Shown: in pieces, positions 1-10,587 of the stretch
Layout of the letters: each line of letters opens with the position of its first letter
Position numbering within the stretch: the stretch's first letter is position 1
NCBI GenBank assembly: GCA_965178125.1
Contig: OZ237741.1
Span: 186,001 to 250,000 of the forward strand
Origin: Bilabrum cf. latius
Taxonomy: Eukaryota > Bigyra: Bicosoecida > Bigyra > Bicosoecida
Length of the DNA: 64,000 nt
Direction: 5' to 3'
Notes under the pieces: generated by a model
What the model saw: only the letters and a program-made list of their open reading frames with translations
The model's database searches: none
What the model was told of the DNA's origin: nothing
Translations under genes and position numbers: made by a program

Positions 1-1928
1 GAACAAGCCGCCAGGAGGGCAGACTTGCCCGTCCCTCCCGGCCCCACGACCACCAGGGGCTTGTTCCCTGGCACAGGAGCCGCTGCAGGAGCGCCCCACG
101 CGCAAACGCCCGGCACAAGCCCCCCTTCGCCTCGGGCCAGAGCGCCTGTCGCGCTGCGCATGAACTGCAGCAGCGCCCCTTGTTCCCTGGCTCTGCCCAC
201 CAGCACCTGCGCCCTGCCTCTGGCAAACTGGTGCGCGCCGATCACGTCAGCTGTGACCCGAGGCAGAGCTGCCTTGACTGCCGCTTGCCATGCCGATAGT
301 CGCTGGGCGGGTACTACCCTGGGCATCGATGCAGCCCCACGCTCCGCCAATGCGCTCACCGGCTGGTCCCCCTCGGACTTGGGCCCTGCCACCTGCCCGC
401 CCCCGTCCCACCACTCGCCCGCCTGTCTCCTCTGCTCTGTCCCAGTGAGGTGCCCCAGCACCCCCGGGGCCACTCCCGCCTCTCTCGCCCGCCTGCCCAC
501 CTCTTCTCGCAGAGCTCCTTCCAGGCTTACGGCCATGTCGGCGGCCAGCTGCAGCAGATACCCGGGGTGCGAGTCCACTCCCACGGTCACCGGAGGCAAG
601 TCACCTGCCCCTGCACCGGCACCTGCACCTGACCCTGACCCTGCACCTGCACTCGCCAACTCTTTGTCCTATTCCCCACTCTCTGCTTGCTTCTCCGCCT
701 GATCTTTCAGATACCGCTCGCTTCCACGCTCTGGCTGTCCAAACTGCACCTCATACCGGTAGATGCAGTCATGGTCGAACAGCCCGCCGACCCCTCGGTC
801 TGGGTACCCCTGCACGATGGCGCGCAGGACGGCCAGCCGAGCACTGGAGTCCTCTCGGTCCGCTGCCCCGTCCACGAATCCTCGGCCTGTGGCGGTGTCC
901 TTCCCCGTCAGCGTGTCACCGTTGGTCAGTGTCCTCACGAATGCGAAGCGGCGGCGGGCGTCCCCCTCGGATCCGGGGCCAGAGGCCGCATTCTCGGCCG
1001 ACTGCACCTGCGCTGCCCGTATGACCTCTTGCTCGGTCACGGAGCTCTCCCAGACGGTCTCCAGCGCCTCCAAGTCGGGCGGGATCACCCGTGCTTGTCC
1101 TGGCCGCAGGGGGTGGGGGCCGACAGCTGGGAGGGCACCGGCGGTGGGCCGGCCCTGGTGGATCCGCAGAGAGGAGCGCACGCTTGCCAGCAGCGCGCAC
1201 TGACGGTCCCACCAACGATTGCTCTCCGCGCGAAAGTGAGACACATCGGATCCAGTGGCATCTTCCTGGGCCGGTTCTGCAGCTACCAGTGCCGCGACTA
1301 GTGCCGAGTACTCCTTCATCGTGCGCAGGCGGTACCGAGCTGGAATCACGTTCGACTCCAGCACATAGCACGCGTCAAGATTTTCTAGAGCATCGGGACT
1401 GTCTCTGCACGCAGCCTTCGTACGGCGCATTTGTGGCAGCGATAGCTCTGGAGGCGGTGCTCGATACCCCGACCGCGCAGTCTAAAAGAACAGAAAGTAA
1501 GGGCCCGTGCTCGTCTACCTACACTTGTCAATCTACTCAAGGCACAAATTGATTGTTTGGTGATTCGCAGTGGCTTCATTCCGTATGCCCCAGCGCATGT
1601 CGCACAACAAAACGGTGAGACCCAGCGATCTTGCGGCTCTTGACAGGTAGGGCTCGACTAGCTCCATCATCGCGTGCCGTTCGCTTTTGGTGTCCACAAA
1701 CGTACTCGATGAGAATATTCGTACTACGTTCGTTGTCGGAGACGTAACGTTAGAGGCTCGTTTGCCCGCTAACCACTCTTGCGAAGCGACCGTGGTGTCC
1801 GATGCATCGGGACTGAGACCCGAATCCCGCGCCTATTGGCGCTTTTCTCGCAAGCGCTGACGAGCTTCTTCAATGGCGTGAACCCATAGTGGATCATCAA
1901 TACTATCTGGGATGCGAGCAACTCGCAT
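1..1928 (-). CDS. DUF4062 / NACHT-type NTPase, NPHP3-like (3' end beyond window)
   Basis: A single open frame runs from ATG 1928 past base 1, with in-frame TAG at 1833-1835, 1533-1535, 1515-1517, 1482-1484 and 669-671. Read as Gln, these give the DUF4062 pattern known from NPHP3/TANC-like proteins: FSSSTFVDTKSER, then LLCDMRWGIRNE, then CLEQIDKC, SGYRAPPPELSLPQM and YVLESNVIPARYRL. Near bases 20-50 the protein reaches a Walker A P-loop, VVVGPGGTGKSALL, so a NACHT/AAA NTPase domain begins at the window edge and TPR or WD repeats may follow outside. Three TAGs lie in a 53-base stretch that could be mistaken for an intron; reading through restores the family alignment. The frame stays open upstream of 1928 without an ATG, so the start is provisional. 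Role inferred: signalling or ciliary scaffold NTPase. Confidence 0.75.
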
Positions 1929-2189
1929 GCTGCAAAGATATGCGTTGCCCTTCGGGGAAGCTTCCCCTTGTGAAACCGGAAGAACCGTCCGAAACCGCCG
2001 CCCAGCAGGTTCAGGTGTTCCCACTGCCGCAGACCATGGAGTCAGCGCCCGCTCATTGTCAAACCGCCGCGGCTGCTACGTCAAGTTGGCCGCCAGCTGG
2101 CACAATATTCTGCGCGCGGTTCGTCGCTGCGTTCCGGTTCCCGCCACACGGCCGTGGTAGCATGTGCAACTTGAACTCCGATGCGCCTC

Positions 2190-5100
2190 TCAACCTCTGT
2201 GTCCCAGGGCGCGCTGCAGTGCCATGCTAGCTCCAGCCGACAGGAACGGCCTGTCAACACCAGCAGAGCCGCCCCGACTGTTCCTTGCCCCCTCGCCTCC
2301 CCCATTCGCCCTAGCCCCAGCACCGCCGGACGGTTTCCCAACAGCCGACCCACCCAGCCGATTGTCCCCGTCCAACTCCCTCAGTCTCCGATCCGCGGCG
2401 CTCGCTGCCCGCCTCGTCGCTGCGGCCCTCTTCGCCCGCTGGCTCCGCAACATCGCCATGCCCTGCCCCACCAGCTCGCCCGCACCCACCCGCGGCCGAC
2501 TCCTCGTTGGAGCCCCCGTCCACCGCTCCAGAGTGCTGGACCAGGCCCCTGTCCCGTCCATCGTGCCGCTGCCTGACTTTGCCCCCGCACCCGCCGCCAG
2601 CAGCGCGTGTGCTCTGCCACTGCACAGGGTAGACACGAAGGGCCGCCTGGGTCCGTTTTGTCTGCCACCTGCAGCAGGTGAGCCCGTGCCAGCACCGGTG
2701 CCAGCACCGGTGCCAGAGCCGGAACTGCGGCCGACGAACGTTCCCCTCCCGACCTGTGGATGACTGCCACTATGCCCTTGCTGGCCGACCGATCCGGATC
2801 CAGTGCCTCGCATGGAGCCCGCTCTGCCCATCGAGCTCCCCATGAGGTCCGCGATCGGCCGGTCTTCATCGAGGTCTCTCGAAGCACCCGCGCGATCTTG
2901 CGCCGCGATTGCACCGCCTTGCGCTGCACCCGACATGGTCCGCCGCTTTTTCCACACGTTCTCCCTTGCCGCGCCCATCGACGGTGCAGCATGGCCGCTG
3001 CTGGCCGGCGGCACCCTGGCATTGCCGTGGCGACCTGTGGCAAAGTTGCCGGTATCTTCGTCATCGGCGTCGCTCCCGCTGCTTGACAGCTCGATCTCCA
3101 GTCCTCCAGACTTGCCCGACGCACCCCTACCGAAGGCCTTCCCGGCCCGACCTGCACCGCGCTACCCAGCGAGACCACGAAGGGGCGGAGATTCGGCATC
3201 GCTGCCCAACTCCACATCGTCGTGCTCCCCTTCCAAGTCGTCCTCTTCATCGGTGTGTCCTCCGCCTCTTCCCTTCCTACCCGTTTTGCCCCCCTTGTCC
3301 TTGCCCATCATTCGTTCGTACCAGCCCTTGCAGTTACGCATCGCCGCGGCTGCTGCACCGCTAGCTGCACCCGCCACCTCCCACAGCTTGCCGCCGCACT
3401 TCTCGGCCGTGCGCCAGCCTGCCAGACCCACGCTCGCAGCCTCTCTCGCAACCTAGCTTGCAGAACCCTCAATCACACCGAGCTGCACGAAGGAAGGCAC
3501 CGCCTCCGAGCCGCCCGTGCCGCCCAATTTCACGCCGGGCCCGTGTCCCGGTACCCCCAGCAAACGCCTTGCGCAGTTCTAGCACGTTTCACCGCAGCCC
3601 ACTCCGGCGTCCCCCGGGTCGTATTGCTACCCGAAATACCGAACCAGAGCCGCCCTCCTGCAGGTCTCTCTGTCTTCTGCGTATGCCTGCATCTTGCCCA
3701 GGAGGTCGACCGCCTGTGAGCTCTGCGTCCTGCTCTTGCGCTTTCCACGGCCCGACATGGTGATCAGGCGCTTCACACGGCCTACATCCTTCCGGGAGTA
3801 TAGCAGCACGCAGTGCGCCGGAAGGCCGTCCCTCCCGGCCCTCCCCGCCTCCTGGTAGTAGCCCTCGATGCTCTTGGGTACGGAGAAGTGCACCACGAAC
3901 CGGACTGTGGCCAAGTCGATGCCCATCCCGTACGCCACTGTCGCGCACACCACGTCAATGCGGCCGTGCTGCCACAGCGTCTGCACAAGTAACCGCTGCT
4001 TTGGAGTCATGCCCGCGTGGTAAAAGTCGGCCCGCAAGCCGCCCTCTTGCAGAGCTTTGGCTGCGCGCACGGTGTCGTCTCTCGATAGGCAGTACACGAT
4101 GCCGCTCCGAGCAGCCGAACCTGCTGATGCGGCGCTTGCAGCGGTCAGTACCGGCTCCACCTTGTCATCCGTGTTTCTCGCCCTGCTGGCCCCCATCTTG
4201 CGCCTGGATGACGCGGCTGCCCTTCCGAGTGGGTCCGAGGAGGCAGCGACCGGTGGCACTGTGGGTGGGATGCAGAGCATGCGGACCACTTCCGACAACT
4301 GGTGAAGGCCTTCTCCCGCCTTGTCTGGCTTGGGGAGCACTGAAAATATTAGATTGGGACGGTCAAAGCTCTGCTGGAACACCCGCGTAGGGGAAGAGGC
4401 AGGGGAGCTGCACCGGCGTGGGGGAAGCATATCCGGAGAAGACGGGGCCGCGCCGCCGCTGCTGCTGCTGCTACTGCTGCTGCTGCCGGCACGAGCTACT
4501 CGGCCAAGGGAGTGGGGTGCGGCCTCCGCACCGCGCGGGGCTCTGCCCTGCACCGTCTGCACGCCGATTTCCGGCCTCATCTTGAGGATGTCCATCACGT
4601 CCCTGCGTACCGTCTCGGTGGCGGTGGCGGTGAGGGCCATCAGGGGGACGCCAGGGAACGTTCGTCGCAGGTTCCTGAGGTCGAGGTATGCCTTGCGGAA
4701 GTCGTGGCCCCAGCGCGACACGCAGCTGCGGTGAAACGGCGGGGAGGTGTAGTGGGGGAGTGGGGGTGGGCCGACAGGTTGCTTGAAAGCATCTGACTGT
4801 GCAGGGCGGCGTACAGTGGACGAACGGGGCTAAGAAACGAGGACGGTAGCCGTTCATCATTAAAGGATGAAGAAAGGAGGGGCACCTGTGGGGGCGCAAG
4901 GCTCGGAGTGATTGCTTGGGCAGCCAATCGTCCTGCCACCCCAAACTCACTGGCACTCGTCTACCACGATTCGGGCGAGCAGGCCCCGAGAGTGTAGGTC
5001 CCCCAACGCCTCGGAGGCGGTGCTCTCTCTCGACGCGAGTTTTTCCGGGGTCACGTACAGCAGCTTCACCGTGGGGTCGTGCCCGTCCCTGCCCGCCCGG

Positions 5101-5681
5101 AAGAGCTCCCTGTAGACGGCCCTCACCTCCTCCTCGGTCTGCTCGCTCGAGAGATAGGACGTGGGGACTGAGACCTGCAAGTCTCGGAGCAAGGCCGATA
5201 CCTGGTCTTGGATGAGCGACAGCAGAGGCGAGACCACCACGGTGACCCCTCGGTCTAGCACGGCAGGGAGCTGATAGCACAGGCTCTTCCCACCACCTGT
5301 CGGCATGATGACCATTGTGTCCCAACCTTCGAGAGAAGCTGCGATCACATCTCTCTATAAGCCCCTGAAGGAACAGCCCGGGCCGTAGAAGAGCCTCTCC
5401 AGCGTATACTGCAGCAGGTCTGGTTCCGCTGCCGCTGCCTCGCCCCGCAGAGCAGTGCCAGTATCACCCCCATGTCCTCTTGCATCGCCTGCGGGGCGAT
5501 TGCTACTACTCTTAGCGATACGTTGGCCTGCTGAGGCTGATTGGTCTTCAACTTGGTGACCCAGCATGCTGTCCTCAGCTTCGGATACAGCGTCGTCGTC
5601 GCTCGATTCCAGAATGGCGATGCGTGGACTCTGCCTCTGCTTCCTCGCATCTCGGGAGGCGCTACCGAAAAAGGATTTCAT
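2190..5681 (-). CDS. RecQ-family DNA helicase
   Basis: ATP-dependent 3'-5' DNA helicase of recombination and repair, 1,088 aa. Exons are 5681-4951 and 4725-2190, with a 225-base GT-AG intron splitting the DECH box (DEC/H). Visible motifs in order: motif 0 FRGLQRDVI (Gln from TAG 5355-5357), Walker [58 protein letters not shown], and [12 protein letters not shown]. The RecQ zinc-binding module follows: [11 protein letters not shown], then CGETCQNC, where TAG 3627-3629 and 3579-3581 supply Gln. A long low-complexity tail rich in Gly, Ser and Arg continues through TAG 3453-3455 and 3162-3164 to TGA at 2190. A Ser-rich insert of variable character interrupts the helicase core. The standard code would lose motif 0, the last zinc ligands and the tail. 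It is divergent from KIN17. Confidence 0.93.
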
Positions 5682-6973
5682 GTGCGCAACGTCATGCCAG
5701 CTAGGACAAAGCCATTTTAAGATTGGGGCCCATCTGAAAAAATCTGAAATCTGAAATCTGATTTAAGGTCAAGCATAACCGAACAATGGGTGCTGCGCAA
5801 AGACAGCATGACCATGACGGTGGACTTTCGTCCGCAACCGTATACAGCGAGGCAAGCCCCACTGCACCGGCCCTAACAAGATCCCACACTCCCCACTCCC
5901 TCACCTAACTCTCCGCGAGCCACGAAACACTCACCACCCCACAAACACTCTCTCTGTTCGCCATAAATGGCCTCCCCATCCATCTAGTGCCTCGCTGGTT
6001 ATAGCCCACACGCTCCTACCTGACATACCCTGTCTCCTGATATGCCTCCACATCTTCACCACTCCTCCGGAATAGGTCCCGAACAATCCTGCCCACGGGC
6101 AGAACCCCTCAGTGCTGCCGATCTCTCATAAGACAGCCCATCGACAGCCCAAATAAGACACACCCACCCAGTGCCCCTTGCTTCAGCCCACCTGGCCGTA
6201 TACCCCATCCGGCCAGGTGCCTCTCGCCCCTGTTACCCCGCACCACACTCTCCGCGGTCTCCGCGCAACCTGCAACGCATCAACCGCACGTTCCTTCTTG
6301 GTTTTCCTAGTCCCCTTGAAAACCTTCACTCGCTCACCTTTCCTCCGTTATAGGTGCTACACGAACTTCCTGTGCAGCAGTTGCTCTCTCCCTTGGACCT
6401 CCGCAAGCAACCTCAACAAGCCGTACTCTCCCCATCCAATGAGTACGCCCCGAACAGCAGACCTTCTCCCCCCGAGGCCCCTGTCCTTCTCGTTCTCGTG
6501 CCTAGTTTTCACTGGAAACAACTATTCTTGGCCCGTCCCAGGTTGTACCGCGAACATGCATCTCGCGCCAAGTCTTGTCACGGCAAGCGTTTTCGGCACA
6601 AAACTCTCACGCATGTCCGGCGCCAAACTCGCGCCTCCAAAGACATAAATTATGAGTAATTTGTGAAAATAAATGCCCACCCCGCCCGAATTCGCGCCCC
6701 AACCAAGACAAGGAGAACGGATGCACATCCAACGGCTATCAACCGATTGGCGCCAACCCTCCCACCGATCAACAGGCAGCTACTCTACTCACTTTCCCAC
6801 CACGATTACTTTGCCCCACACATCACAAGTAATAGCCGGGAATTGCAAGCCCACCTCGCATGCACCCCAGAGGCAACGAGCACGGTCCCATCTTTAGTTT
6901 TGGTTTGAATGCTGTATGTGACGAGCGGAACGAGAGCAAAAGCAACTTGCGTTTGGCTTGCATTTTGAGAGCA
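5682..6973. other. Divergent intergenic region between RecQ and KIN17
   Basis: About 1.3 kb, visibly less GC-rich than the flanking genes, lies between two divergent starts and should hold both promoters and 5' UTRs. I recognise no gene. One minus-strand frame opens at ATG 6561 and runs to a good donor sequence at 6338 with a single in-frame TAG, but the predicted peptide resembles nothing I know. Confidence 0.5.
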
Positions 6974-8798
6974 ATGCCGAAGGCAGAGAAGGGTTCTGCG
7001 AAATCTATTGCAAATAGCTGGAAGGCAAAAGGGCTGACCAAGCTCAAGTTTTATTGTCCCATCTGCTAGAAGGCCTGCAGAGATGCCAATGGCTTCAAGT
7101 GCCACAGCGAATCAGAAAGTCACCTGAAGCAGATGAAAATCTTCATGCAGAATGCTGGCGGGAAGATTTCAGGGTTTTCTAAGCAGGTAAGACTTGGTTG
7201 TCGCGTAATCATCGGCTACCTGCAACCTATATGCTGCTACCAACACACGCCGCTGCTCTGGTTGTAATATCTCTGCGCCGCAGTTTGAAGACGGTTTCTT
7301 GCGCGTGTTGAGGCGATTATTTGGCACCAGACCAGTAGATTCAAACCAAGTCTACAACGAGTACATCCGAGATCGCCACCACACGCACATGAAGGCAACC
7401 GTTTGGTCCACCTTGTCCGAGTTCATCCAGTACCTCGGCCGCACGGGCAAGTGCACGGTCGAAGAGACCGAGCGAGGCTTCACAATCCGATGGATAGAGA
7501 GAGATGCCGGCCTTTTAGCTCGGCAGGCCGCTGTAGCAGACGCGCAGAAGGAGGAAGAGGCCGCGGAAGAAGCCAGGGCCAGGGCCCTGCAGGACCTCGC
7601 ACGCATGGCGCAAGCTGCGGGCATGGAGGGCGACGGCACGGGGGTCGTGGCCGCGGCGAGGCGCAAAGCAACGGCAATCGATGCCGACGACTCGGAGCGG
7701 AAAGCTGTCAAGCTCACCAGCGCCGGGGGCAGCGGCACTGCTGCAGCAGCGTCGGGAGGTGCCAGGCTGGTACACGAACAGGACCAGGAGGCCGCTGTGG
7801 ATGGGCTGCTGGCGAGCCTTGGTGGTGGGGGTGAGGAGGAGGAGGACGATCTGCAGCGAGGATCGGTCGGTACTGGTGCTGCACCACCCCGAGGTGCACC
7901 CCAGGGAACAACGGGGGCACTGCCAGGGTTCGGGTCCATGGCGGGGGCACAGCTGCCCTCACTGCCTCCTTCTTCGTCGTCGTCCTCGTCGTCGTCAGTC
8001 GTGCATCGAGCCTCCTCATCCTCCTCTGGATCTGCAAGTGCGCCCAAGTTCCGAGTGATATCGCTGGGCACTGATGCTGCGCCGTCTGTTCCGCTAGCGG
8101 GTGCGTCCGGTTCTCGTCCTGCCGATGCAGCAGGCGAAGGGGCAGGGGCATCGGTGCTGGGCCAGAAGCGAAGCAGAGAGGAGGCCCGCAGCGGTCCTAT
8201 CAGAGGTGCCGGTGCCGGTGCTGGTGCCGGTACTGGCAGCAGCAGCGCGGCACCTCGGGTTGGCGGCATCGGCGCGGCTGGCTCGGTGATCCAGGTGGTG
8301 CCAGTACCCCCAGGGGGCGAGGCCTGGGTTCTGCGTGGGCTGGTGGTGCGAGTGGTGGACAAAGCGGCGGGAGGAGGGGTCTGGTTCCGCAAGAAGGGGA
8401 CAGTGTCTAAAGTGGACATGATGAGCGCGCCCGGAACCGGAGCCGGTGCTGCAACGGATGAAAGCGTCGACCCATTGGCTGAGGTGGAGCTGCAGCACGG
8501 CCTCGGGGTTGCGCAGCTGAGGCAATCGCAGCTGGAGACCCTGCTGGCCCGTCCCGGGGGTGCGGTTCGAGTCGTGAGGGGTGAGTGGGTGGGAGTGCGG
8601 GGGACCGTCCACGCGGTCAGCGCGGATGGCTCCAGCTTGGACGTGCTAATCACGGAAGGAGGGCCCGTTGGTGCGGTGCTGAGGGGTTTGGGCCCGGACG
8701 ATGTCTGCAAGCGGGACGTCGAGTGGGAGGCCCGGCGAGCAGAAAAAAAGAGCAAGAAGAAGAAGAAAAGTAAATCTAAAAGGGCGAGAATTGAATGA
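6974..8798 (+). CDS. KIN: KIN17 DNA/RNA-binding zinc-finger protein
   Basis: Conserved nuclear zinc-finger protein linked to RNA processing and the DNA damage response; 575 aa. Exon 1 is 6974-7186 and exon 2 is 7284-8798, with a 97-base GT-AG intron. The N-terminus matches the family: SIANSWKAKGLTKLKFYC, then the zinc finger CPICQKACRDANGFKCH, where the Gln is TAG 7067-7069 (residue 32). Exon 2 begins FEDGFLRVLRR and carries the winged-helix block YNEYIRDRHHTHMKATVW and YLGRTGKCTVEETERGF. A long Ala/Gly/Ser-rich middle separates this from C-terminal KOW-like segments (VRGEWVGVRGTV) and a lysine-rich end. The stop is TGA. With the standard code the first exon is truncated after 31 codons, which removes the zinc finger. 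Confidence 0.95.
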
Positions 8799-8886
8799 TT
8801 GCTTTGAAAGTGGCCTCATACAAGATGGTCAAGACGCTCCTGCCGCTGGCAGGATCCAGGATCCCAATCCAATCTTCACGTCGAGG

Positions 8887-9480
8887 TCATGCTTCGTCTG
8901 CCTTGCGCTCCTCTCCATCTGCCCCTCCACCAGACTCTCCTGCAACTTTCATTGCCTTCTCGGCTTCTTCTTTGTCAACGGCATGCTCCATCAGATCCTC
9001 AAGCGATATCCCGAAGTCTGCCTCGAGCACGTGCCTGTGCGTGGACTGCAGAACAACCGGCGGCGCCTTACCCGCATCATTTGCCTCCTTCCACCGAAGC
9101 GCGCAGAGGCACCACTAATCCCCATCTTTCAAACCGGGGAAGCCATACGCTGGCATCGGCGTCATCAAGTCGTTGCCCCTCGCTTTGGAATACTCTAGAA
9201 AGGCTTGCGTTACCCGAGCGCACACAACATGCCTACCGGAGTCCAGCGGGCCAGTGTGGCAAAAACCATCTCGATAGAATCCAGTTACAGGATCCCTGCA
9301 GCAACACTGCAAAGGAGTGCCGAGCACATTCGTTGCAGATGCAGACACGTCACCCGATTCATTCGCTGCAGCGGCTGCCATAGTAGCAGATACAGTGATT
9401 CTTCTTGCTCGAGAAAAAACTCTTCTTGGTTTAAATACTGCCTGACAAGTACTCTGAACAGATCTTGTCCACCTTTGCAT
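8887..9480 (-). CDS. DUF2237 protein, copy A (possible mitochondrial targeting)
   Basis: Small conserved protein of the DUF2237 family, whose biochemical role is not established. Visible signature: TNVLGTPLQCC, DPVTGFYRDGFC, DSGRHVVCARVTQAFLEYSK, YGFPGLKDGDQWCLCALRW and APPVVLQSTHRHVLE. The Gln before WCLC is TAG 9115-9117, and the neighbouring paralog has Arg there. The stop is TGA at 8887. From ATG 9480 the product is 197 aa, with a basic Arg/Ser-rich leader that looks like a mitochondrial presequence. An internal ATG at 9381 would give 164 aa starting just before the domain. It lies head to tail with a second copy. Confidence 0.85.
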
Positions 9481-9710
9481 ACGATTGTGAGCCTGCCGCC
9501 CGCCGAACCCTGCCGCCGGCGATGTTCCGCTGACCACGATTTAGGTGTGACGATTCGACCGCCACAGCGCAACAACAACACAATTGCAGGCTCAGCACAG
9601 CGTGTGAAGACCTTTTGTCTCCGGTGGTGTATGGTGAAAACGTGATAGGCCGCCAGAAGTCGTTCCAGCTATACAAGCACACACCGTGACGCCGTCCGTC
9701 AGTAGCCAGG

Positions 9711-10328
9711 TCACAGGTCCTCGCTCTTCTCCCCGCCCTACTCTGAGCCTTCGCTCGAAGCCCCCGCGCCCACCGAATGCTCCTTGAGAACTTCCATCGA
9801 AATCCCGAAGCCACCGCCGAGCACGTGCTGGTGGGTGGCGGCCAAGTCGACCGGTGGGGCCTTTCCCGATGCCAGCGCCTCCTTCCATCGCAGAGCACAG
9901 AGGCACCACCTGTCTCCGTCCTTCAGGCCAGGAAAACCATACATGGGTGACGGGGTCATCAGGTTGTTTCCTCGGTCTCGGCTGAACTCGAGGAACTCTT
10001 GCGTGACCTGCGAGCACACGACGTGGTTGCCGCTGTCGTCTGGCCTTGTCTTGCAGTATCCCGTGCGGTCATATCCCGTCACAGGGTCTTTGCTACACAG
10101 CTGCAGCTTGCCTCCCAGTACGTTCGTTCCCGCGGATTCTGCATTGATCGGTGAAGTGCTGGGTGATCTACCAAAATACTGGTGCGGGGACCTCCGATGT
10201 AGCAGCCCTGATCAGTCACTCAGCACAACCTTACTCTGGTCTCTGTTCTATCTGGCTACACCAATGGCTTTTGCGTGGACTAACAATGCCGGTAGAACCA
10301 GACACACACTTGCTGCAATGCTGCACAT
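9711..10328 (-). CDS. DUF2237 protein, copy B (possible signal peptide)
   Basis: Second DUF2237 copy, diverged from copy A: TNVLGGKLQLCSKDPVTG, CKTRPDDSGNHVVC, QEFLEFSRDRGNNLMTP, and FPGLKDGDRWCLCALRW. TAG at 9738-9740 is followed by eight codons and TGA at 9711. The domain exon has no usable ATG. A plausible first exon at 10328-10230 starts MCSIAASVCLVLPALLVHA, a signal-peptide-like sequence, and contains one in-frame TAG. It joins in phase to the domain exon at 10178 across a 51-base intron, giving about 188 aa. The splice is inferred, so the leader is less certain than the domain. Confidence 0.75.
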
Positions 10329-10587
10329 ACTCTTTGTTTCTATTTGGATCGGTCTCGACCGAAAAACGCAACGTTTAAGTTGGGCGGCACCAATCCCAGA
10401 GACGAATCAATGAAACAAGTCAAAATGCAATAGGCAACCAGTGTATCGCCCAGAGACTGCTTGCCGATTGCGCTGACGTGGACGCAACGGTACAGTGCAG
10501 TGCAGTTGCAGCTGCGCAAAACGACGACCGTACGAAGCTACTGATTTAGGCTGTCGCCATCGTGAAACATACTTGCCCTCAACGCAT

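Noticed and set aside
7352-8755. Long minus-strand open frame opposite KIN17
   Set aside because: The plus strand encodes a well-conserved protein; this is a GC shadow.
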